A DNA stretch of 64,000 nucleotides. Source: Trileptium ribeirensis. Its lineage: Eukaryota > Nematoda > Enoplea > Enoplida > Thoracostomopsidae. The first letter of the stretch is position 1; every line of letters starts with the position of its first letter. Shown in pieces: positions 57,185 through 64,000 of the stretch. Where the stretch lies: the NCBI GenBank assembly GCA_030248225.1, contig JASANE010011638.1:62001-126000 (forward strand), written 5' to 3'. The translations under genes were made by a program, and so were the position numbers. Under the pieces are notes generated by a model. The model saw only the letters and a program-made list of their open reading frames with translations. It made no database searches and was not told where the DNA came from.

Positions 57185-57900
57185 TTTTATTATGTTTTGT
57201 GGGTCGGTGTTGGACTTTACTTATGACGGCTATTTGTATTTATGGGACGGGATTCGTCTCCGAAATAAGGGGTTTCGTGTACGTGCGCAATTGTAGACCA
57301 GACGATATTTGTATGGCACGCGCTTATTTCCATGATCTGAAGACACTGTCCGATACTCAGTTTCTCTCTGACACTCGACCTGAATACAACACGGTTCCAG
57401 CACAGCCACAATTAAAATTTATTTCTATTTCAATAAGTTCATAATTATTATAAAACTCCAATCTGGTGCTTTACTCACTATGAATTAAAATAACTTCTGT
57501 TATCTGAGCTCTTAAAATTGGGGAAAATGGGTGGGCGCTGGCATTTTTCGGTTCCCTCTGGTTCAGAACAGGTGCGCCCCGGTTCATGCTCTCTAGCAAC
57601 ATTTTGGGCTCCCCGGTTCACCGCCTCTTGGAAAATTTTTTGTTTCCAATCGGGCAAAGTACATAAAATTTGATCAAAATGTGTACTAATATTCCGTTCT
57701 GAAGCTAGTGGTTGCCGATCAATAGGGCAGTCAAAAAATAATTCATGACATTGATGAGACGGTATCCAAATTATTTAGCTGTATTGCTTCGATAACTGAT
57801 CGAGATGAGAAATGGTTGCAACTAATTCAAAGTTTGCCGGTAGCAGTTAATTAATTAGTCTGAATAACGGAAGACCGCGCCTGCGGTTTGCCACGGTTTA
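57185..57900. other. No supportable gene
   Basis: The frame 57,181-57,444 is short and lacks a domain. Near 57,535-57,620 are several GGTTC-rich phrases (CGGTTCCCTCTGGTTCAG, CCCCGGTTCA) with no terminal structure. Confidence 0.35.
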
Positions 57901-57903
57901 CTC

Positions 57904-59352
57904 GTGAGAGACGATGTGAGAAATGATCAGGGCACATTCCGAATTGATGCTTCTGATTACGATAACTTTACGAAATTATGTCGTATAACATCTTGGTGCC
58001 TTAAATTCGTTCGACGAAACGTGTACGAGCTGAAATTAGCGAATAACCACCCGGCTCTAGCTTCATTATTCAGTGAAACAATTGGGTTTGCAGGAAGACG
58101 AATACGTTTTGCGGTGTCACGGCCGTATGGTGCACGCGGAGGTCGGTCGTGAAGCTGTGATGCCACAGCTACTGCCTACCAATCATGTGGTCACTGGTAT
58201 GGTAATTCGTGAAGCTCATCAAGCACTATTTCATGCTGGCGTAGGCCATACTCAGAGTCATATCCGCCGGGAATTTGGATTCCCCGTGGGCGATCTGTTG
58301 TGCGAAAGGTACTAAATCGATGTGTTGCATGCAAACGATATCGCGATGTACCGTTTGCTTCACCGCAAATGCCTCCATGGCCTCGTGAAAGGCTGTCACG
58401 ATCCCGTCCGTTCCGATTCACAGGTCTGGACCATTTTGGCCCGATTACTATTCGTGTCGGAAGCTGTGAACAGGTTTGGGTTTGTCTGTTCACATGCCTA
58501 GCCGTTCGCGCTCTTCATCTAGAGATGGTGGCTGACTGCACTTCTAAGGAGTTTCTACGATGTGTTATTCGTTTTGTTGGTCGACGAGGTACGCCCGCTC
58601 AGATAATTAGCGATAATGCGTCTCATTTTAAATCAACTAAAGCCGTGTTAGACCATCAGTGGGACGCTGTTTTGAAAAGTGACGACGTACAGTCATACGC
58701 CTGTAACACCGGGATTGATTGGCGTTTTATAACGGAGTTAGCCCCATGGCAGGGTGGTATCTACGAGCGACTTGTTGGCGTTCTGAAGCAATCCATGAAG
58801 GTAACCATTGGACGACGATTGTTGGAATGGAATGATTTGTTGACAGTTCTTGTCGAAGTAGAAGCCATTACTAATAGTCGTCCTATCACTTATGTTTACG
58901 GGGATTTTGATTCTGGCCAGTCACTGCGACCGGTCGATTTTTTAACTGAATTGTCCGTTGGGATGCCTGATATCTCAACGAATGTCAATAAACGAGACCT
59001 TGGTGATGTGGGACGTGACCTTGTGCGCTATTGGAAATATAGACAAAATCGTCTTCAAACCTTGAGATTTTTGGACAAACAAATATTTACTATCTCTGCG
59101 TGAACGGAGTCAACCATCCCATCGCCGGCGACGAGATAACGTTCATCGCTCCCCACAAGTTGACGAAGTAGTTATAGTCAAGGATCCCAACCTTCCGCGG
59201 GGGTCGTGGAGGCTAGGGCGGGTAACTCGCATCGTGCCAGGTTCTAATGGGGCCATCAGATCGGTCGAATTGATGCTGCCTAATCTAGCTCTCATCAAGC
59301 GTTCTGTGAGCTTTCTCTACCCTCTAGAGGTTAAGCTACTGCAGCCCGACTA
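57904..59352 (+). pseudogene. Second BEL/Pao element: integrase and DUF5641 region
   Basis: The pre-integrase segment (FTKLCRITSWCLKFVRRN, 57,961 on) leads to an HHCC zinc-binding region (IREAHQALFHAGVGHT and NRCVACKRY) that crosses a frameshift at about 58,300. The frame 58,300-59,103 is a nearly intact core: GLDHFGPITIRVG and FTCLAVRALHLEMVAD (first two catalytic-region blocks), GTPAQIISDNASHFKSTK, and APWQGGIYERLVGVLKQ with its glutamate. Downstream, after a stop at 59,101, IVKDPNLPRGSWRLGRVTRI is the DUF5641 signature, ending near 59,352. The RT and gag are not present upstream, so it is a 5'-deleted copy. It is better preserved than the element at 0-4.7 kb and clearly a different family member. 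Confidence 0.88.
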
Positions 59353-59354
59353 AG

Positions 59355-59670
59355 ATTAGTACCCCGCGAATCTATCAATACGAGAATAGTTTCCGCCAAG
59401 CAGCAGGGACTTTCCATAAGTGGTGTAGTGAAAGTACGTACCCATAACTATAGGAACCCTTACCGTAACCTGTGAATTTCAAGTTACTAATGATACCCCA
59501 TGCGAATGTATTTTAAAAACCGATTTTATGGGCCTTTTTACCACATGTTGAAATTAACTTTAAAGACCGTTGTCTGGACCCATCAAATGGTTCGGAGAAG
59601 CGCTCTGTGCCTTTTGCCAACAAGGCAGATTATCACCACCCGTGATTAACGTCGTAAGTCGACACCCCCT
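59355..59670. other. No supportable gene; region after BEL/Pao pol
   Basis: It may include the 3' untranslated part of the second BEL/Pao element. No LTR-like terminal repeat could be paired by eye. Confidence 0.35.
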
Positions 59671-60084
59671 AACACTGAACTATTTATCAACGCAATACCC
59701 GAAATTGCACAACCTCCTATAGGTCAAGCATTATTTGTACCAGACCCATTGACACTCGATTTAGCAATCGCTCACGTCCTGGTTCTAACCGGACAGCGAT
59801 TAATCCCCATAGCCGTCAAGAATTTCGGAAACCTCACTGCAGCGATCCATGCAGGACAGACAATTGGACATATTGAAATCCTTGATAACTCTGCAGTTGA
59901 ACTTTTGCACGACCAAATTAATACCCTACCAAATTTTGGACCGCCCAAAAGTGTTAAGCAGTGTAATAATTTAGGACTAATAACCGATAATGTCGTACAA
60001 GTTATTAACGAAAAAAGAAAGCAATCGACACCGAACGTTCGATCGAAATCCTTAGCGAGATCAACTTCTCTAATACTTCTATGA
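59670..60084 (+). pseudogene. Possible Ty3/Gypsy-like pol fragment (protease-RT linker)
   Basis: The frame 59,749-60,084 contains LTGQRLIPIAVKNFGNLTAA and IHAGQTIGHIEILDN. This resembles the segment just after the retropepsin in Ty3/Gypsy pol proteins, where an 'I-P-V-x-V-x-N ... I-x-x-G-T-x-I-G' pattern precedes the RT. No protease or RT motif is present, so the assignment is tentative. It could instead be an N-terminal part of the accessory frames that follow. Confidence 0.35.
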
Positions 60085-60132
60085 CATCTTTTTAGTTGAA
60101 ACAACTCAAAACCGTGATTTCAGAAAATTCTT

Positions 60133-60720
60133 ATGTCCAACGTTACTTGGACCAGAGTTGGATCGTCAATGACACCAAAAATGGGAACTACTGCTTATAG
60201 TTTACGTGCACCGATCATGTCGCTGAAAAATAATGTCAACCGGAAATACTTAATACCTGTAACTAGAAGAAGTGAGCCTATCCGAAGGCAGGATACGCCA
60301 ACCAACCGACGCGAAATGCCGCATAGACAAACTCATGACCGCAATTGTCAGCCACCTGATACAATTCCGACCGCTGAAGCCTTTCGTAGAAGGACTAAAC
60401 GATCTAGTGGAGATCGTGATGCGCACGCTCAAACTTTTCCTTTCCGACCACAAACACAAGCAAACAACCGAACGATCTATTCACCCTACTTAAACTTTAT
60501 GGATCAACCCGGTGTCGAACATATTATGCGACACCACCCTGAAAGAATCCCGAATTACCCATGGGGACGTAGAACACTACGCCCTGAAGACTTTGGACTT
60601 AAAGCCGTTCGAACACCGCTACCACTGCCCCGTCGAGGACGACAATAGCCGTCCTGACATCGCCCAATTGACACCAATTCTGTTACAAACCTCGAGCTCC
60701 GACCTAAATCCGCCCTGAAG
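60133..60720 (+). pseudogene. Coding-like frames of unknown family upstream of the NADAR frame
   Basis: Two overlapping plus-strand frames look biased toward coding. 60,133-60,648 is Arg/Pro-rich and basic. 60,272-60,493 contains KLMTAIVSHLIQFRPLKPFV followed by EGLNDLVEIVMRTLKLFLSD, an amphipathic helical stretch. They probably derive from one frameshifted protein. No domain is recognised. Confidence 0.35.
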
Positions 60721-60879
60721 AACCGTTAGTAACGACGAAGTATTTAAATTCTAGATGAATTACCTCAAAGGACCGAAGCGATGTGCTGATGTAAACAAAT
60801 CGCATGAAAATACCGTTCCTGTGCCGTATTACTTCATCGACTATTCGAAGCCGATCGAAGTCTTTCCTTCTCGAGGTAC

Positions 60880-61345
60880 TCGATGACCCAGGTTGTCGAA
60901 CATGGCCGCCCGTGATCAAACGATTCAACATTACCCCATCGAATACAGTTCAGAGCAAGGATACCAATTACTCGTAACTTACCTTTTCAACGAAGATCAA
61001 GCTCGACGAGGCATCGAAGATCTTAGATTGGGAGTTCGAGATGTCAAATCCATTGCCCGGGGAACAAACAACAATTTTTGGATGAGGTAGACACTACTCC
61101 TTCGCCCCGCACTGCCTCATCTAATGAGAACCGTATTATAACGCAAGTTCGACTTGCTCGTTTTAAGGAATACCTTATTGTCCACAGGAGACGCTCAGCT
61201 TCTGGAAGCTAATCCTACCGATAGCTTCTGTGGCATCGGTATCGGGCCTTGTGATTTTCGAATGGGCCGTCGCCCAAAGAACTGTCACAATGTAATGGGA
61301 CGATTACTACAAGATGTTCGCACCTTTCATAGATACGGATTCGTC
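60880..61345 (+). pseudogene. NADAR (YbiA-like) domain frame with two in-frame stops
   Basis: NADAR proteins are N-glycosidases that act on ADP-ribose or riboflavin-intermediate substrates, by family. One frame runs from about 60,893 to 61,345. It has YSSEQGYQLLVTYLFNEDQA (the S-x-E-Q-x-Y block), then RRGIEDLRLGVRDVKSIARG and NNNFWM. After stops at 61,088-61,090 and 61,139-61,141 it resumes with RKFD, LLSTGDAQLLEANPTDSF and CGIGIGPCDF, then NVMGRLLQDVR. The order matches NADAR domains, where the central block is usually T-G-x-x-x-L-x-E-x-x-P-x-D-x-x-W-G-I-G. Here the Trp is Cys. The gene is inactive as read. It may be accessory cargo of the preceding retroelement or a host gene relic. Confidence 0.65.
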
Positions 61346-61349
61346 TCAT

Positions 61350-62095
61350 GCCTACAACTATAATTCTTGGCAATGCTACCGCCGCCTCGCTGTTAAACTC
61401 AATAAAAGACCTGATTGTTTTGCCCATAGTTGGCCGAGAGCAACTATGGAATCCCTTAACCGAACGGCTACTTGTTTAATTACCCCACAAACTCAATCTA
61501 TTGTGCAAGTAGGCGGATATTTATCCGCCTGCGGAAGAAACCCCTGGAAAACCAGCCCTTAGACTCTCCTCGCCATGTGTTTCGACGATTGAGACGTTAC
61601 ATGTGTACCTTTGATTATTTACTGTCAGACTCTGCTACCGCTATTGTAGCACCACCCCACCTTATTGGGATATTGAATCGGATATGACGACTTGGTAGAC
61701 TGAGTTTCAGGAGGCTTACGCCGAATTCCTGTGAAATAAACCACACATGCTACGTAAAGTGAGAATGCCGCCCTTTCCTATGGAACTTTAGTCACCCGAA
61801 GTATGGGATTGTACTAATGACAATGTAAATGATATACCAGAACCAGTAATTAATGAGTATTTCGCTAATCACTTGTGCAAATGGTTGGAAAATCTGCTAA
61901 AAAAGGAAAACAGTAAATTTGTGAGAATGTAAACTAAAGTTGAAAAGTATAGACTGAATGAAAGGCAATTCAATATGAACCGTTCACTGCTATCTGAAGT
62001 AATCGTTGTCTTTTGTAATACTAATTGTATATAAATGTATTGTATTCGGTATGAATATGGTGTTATAGTGCGTTTGTTTGTCGATACCTGTACGC
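61350..62095. other. No supportable gene
   Basis: The frame 61,472-61,687 (HVFRRLRRYMCTFDYLLSD) may be a further piece of the 60-61 kb coding-like block but shows no domain. The rest is AT-rich. Confidence 0.35.
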
Positions 62096-62278
62096 CAGGG
62101 AGTAACCGGAATTCCGGTTCCGGCGAAAACCGTGTTCCAGTTGCGGTTCCGGCAAAGGGCAAAAACCATACCGGAACCGGAATTCCGGTTTAAAAATTTT
62201 GTTTGAAATTTTCCGCGTTTTTTGCTTCATCCTGTAATCCAAACATATGTAATATATATTATACAATGATCAAGCTCC
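62096..62278. mobile_element. Left-end fragment of the hAT-like element
   Basis: It begins CAGGGAGTAACCGGAATTCCGG and is almost identical to 26,076-26,255, ending abruptly at GATCAAGCTCC. A minisatellite follows directly. The high identity to the 26-kb copy suggests recent activity of the family. Confidence 0.8.
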
Positions 62279-62283
62279 TAGCT

Positions 62284-62632
62284 CCGACCATAGCCTAATG
62301 GCAGCATTTTATCGAATACCCTTAATCGTGGCCACAGTCGAATGGCCAACATTTAATAGACAGTCCAATAATCTTGGCCACACTGGAATGGCCAACATTT
62401 ACAAATACCCAATAATCCTAGCCACAGTTCAATGACCAACATTTAGTCGAATACCCCAATAATCCTGGCCACAGCGTAATAGCCAACATTTACAAATACC
62501 CAAATAATCCTGGCCACAGTGTAATGGCCACCATTTACAAATACCCCATTAATCCTGGCCACAGTATAATGGCCAACATTTAATCGCGTACCTCAACAAT
62601 CCTGGCCCTAGTGTAATGGTCAACATTTCTGA
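62284..62632 (+). repeat. Minisatellite with alternating 43/47-48 bp units, about 7 units
   Basis: Units start near 62,322, 62,370, 62,413, 62,461, 62,504, 62,551 and 62,598. Each has AATCCTGGCCACAGT-TAATGGCCAACATTTA. Longer and shorter units alternate for the first several (TTTAGTCGAATACCCC against TTTACAAATACCC), giving a two-unit higher order of about 91 bases. Units carry few substitutions. Confidence 0.85.
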
Positions 62633-62639
62633 AATTTGG

Positions 62640-63020
62640 TTGTGAATGTCTCCCCAACTTAGAATACCCAACAGGGATGACCCAACTGGGTACGAAACCC
62701 ACCGTTGCATCGAAATACGTACGTATATGGAATTGGAACCAATTTATGACCTCTGTGCTCAAGCAAATACATAAGCCGATTTCGTCCGTACGTACGAACC
62801 GACGACACGACCTTGTTGTTACCTTATTTATAAACCGTATGGATAGCCCAAATAATGAATCGTTACGTCCATTATCATCGCAACAAACTAGGAATTCTCG
62901 TTCCGGTCCGCAGCGCCGACAGTTTTCAGTGATCAAAGTGAGTATCGTTATCGACACTTCAGGAGTGGATAATCATCGAAGCATTGCGACAGTATATATA
63001 TATTTATAGATAATTATTGA
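62640..63020. other. No supportable gene
   Basis: Opposed overlapping frames (62,677-63,009 plus and 62,957-62,580 minus) without a domain or splice signal. An AT microsatellite-like tract lies near 62,990. Confidence 0.35.
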
Positions 63021-63024
63021 TCAT

Positions 63025-63460
63025 AGTGCCATAAAGGTACCCATTGGTATACGTATCTTGCATCATATCATCATTATTATAATCATATTATTGTTGGCCA
63101 TAAAGGCACTTGTTACGTAATTGATTCGTATAATCATGATCGTATAATATAATTGTGTACCATTGGAATTGCTGTCGATACGTACTCATATGTATTTTTA
63201 GGTATACATACACGATTTGGCAGCCTGATTTGAATAGTATTTGTTGACCATTTATGTATAATCGTTATACCATGTTCATACCGTATTTCCTTGTTGTTAA
63301 AGGCCATAAAAGCGCCCTATATTTCATTATGATTCTGTACCGTTTTATGATCATTATACTCGTGTTATACCCTTGATTACAGGAATGTAACTGTAACCAT
63401 TTATCGATGATTGTCGTATTATATTTTTGTCGTTGTTCATGGCCATAAAGGTCTGTATTT
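63025..63460 (+). repeat. Interspersed GGCCATAAAGG repeats
   Basis: The word GGCCATAAA(G/A)G(G/C) recurs at about 63,027 (as GTGCCATAAAGG), 63,096, 63,302 and 63,440. Flanking TTGTAATTG-, ATCATTATA- and GTACCATT-type words are partly shared. It looks like an old tandem array with poor preservation. Confidence 0.5.
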
Positions 63461-63707
63461 GGATGTAACTTTCTCATGTACTTCGTTGATATTTTCAGAA
63501 TCGTGGTTACATTTTTGTACCATTGTAATTTATAAGTTTGAAAGTCCAAATAGCCTAGAATAATTTGTTTCGTTTAGGATGATTTTAACGAAAAAGTTAA
63601 GGATCTTTACGCATATAAATTAGTACTTTTATAGGTAGAAAATGTGAGTATGACAAGCTCTTGCCATAGTCGACTCGTAGACTGGCCTGTCCACAGCCCT
63701 CCGAAAA

Positions 63708-63770
63708 GTGGGGGGGGGGGGGAACTTCGGGGGGCCCCATGTTCATTCTCGGGGGAAATTTCAAAGTGGG
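63708..63770 (+). other. Long G-runs (potential G-quadruplex)
   Basis: Two runs of 11-13 G lie within about 60 bases, with GGGGGG and GGGGG runs between, on the plus strand. Homopolymer length is unreliable in assemblies, so exact counts should not be trusted. Confidence 0.8.
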
Positions 63771-63976
63771 GGGGGGGGATAAATTTTGCTTAAAAATACA
63801 AAATATTTCCATATTTTCATGCATTTTTACTACTGTGAACGTACTTTCAAGCTAAAAAACATCTACTAGATATGTAAGACGGTACGACTCCCGCCTGCCC
63901 CGATGCGTAGGAATAGCGCTACCCCGCGTGTAAGACCGCAAGGTTTACTTCGATTGTTTTCATAAGAAAGAGTGGC

Positions 63977-63996
63977 CGTGACGGATACCCGTCACG
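63977..63996. other. Short perfect inverted repeat (8-bp stem)
   Basis: CGTGACGG and CCGTCACG are separated by four bases at the very end of the window. It could be part of a larger element beyond the edge. No role can be assigned. Confidence 0.6.
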
Positions 63997-64000
63997 ACCG

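Noticed and set aside
62284..62632. CRISPR-like array because of regular spacing
   Set aside because: The repeated and intervening parts are both conserved between units, which makes it a minisatellite. The genome is eukaryotic and there are no cas genes.

Overview
This window is metazoan nuclear DNA, AT-rich, intron-bearing and dominated by decayed transposable elements. There are no operons, no ribosome-binding-site-led genes and no CRISPR array. The repeat spectrum (two BEL/Pao LTR retrotransposons, a permuted Penelope-like element, several non-LTR retrotransposons, hAT-like and Tc1/mariner-like miniature elements, tRNA-derived SINE pieces and ~165 bp satellites) fits an invertebrate. The species cannot be named from the sequence. 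Almost every element frame carries stops or frameshifts, so they are annotated as pseudogenes and their ends are frame extents, not real starts.

Region by region. 0-6 kb: a decayed BEL/Pao element (gag with two zinc knuckles, retropepsin, reverse transcriptase, RNase H, integrase), followed by a frame with the catalytic blocks of an SGNH/GDSL-type hydrolase. 2.87-20.6 kb: the 3' half of that element plus its 3' flank occurs three times, forward (A, 2.87-7.85 kb), reversed (B, 7.85-14.13 kb) and forward (C, 14.13-20.6 kb). B and C form a giant palindrome with a 90-base spacer. From 6.42 to 8.22 kb pyrimidines, mainly C, are missing from the plus strand relative to the other copies, whichever way the repeat runs. 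That points to a base-calling or consensus fault, and the A-B-C layout is what an unsplit fold-back long read would give. However, copy A also has real substitutions in 5.05-6.2 kb.

20.6-24.3 kb is mostly featureless, with a minisatellite and a 258 bp Tc1/mariner-type MITE. 24.5-28.6 kb is a Penelope-like element whose GIY-YIG endonuclease lies upstream of the reverse transcriptase (the Naiad-type order). It is split by a 1.18 kb hAT-like element with a perfect 8 bp target duplication. 28.7-30.6 kb holds a LINE-ORF1-like protein that reads through only if a 1,183 bp GT-AG intron is removed. 34-35.5 kb has the best host-gene signals: a LIN-9 (DIRP domain) exon on the minus strand and a weak RPA2-like start on the plus strand.

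40-52.3 kb carries two RNase H-containing non-LTR elements, a CR1/L2-type LINE and diverged copies of the hAT-like element. A leader-satellite-tail composite repeat occurs at 43.4-44.5 and 55.0-56.9 kb. 57.9-59.4 kb is a second BEL/Pao integrase. It is followed by a Gypsy-like fragment, and at 60.9-61.3 kb by a NADAR-domain frame. The window ends in minisatellite, G-runs and simple repeats.

The most interesting items are the triple fold-back with directional base loss, the SGNH and NADAR enzyme frames 3' of the two BEL/Pao pol regions, the permuted Penelope-like element, and the spliced ORF1-like gene.
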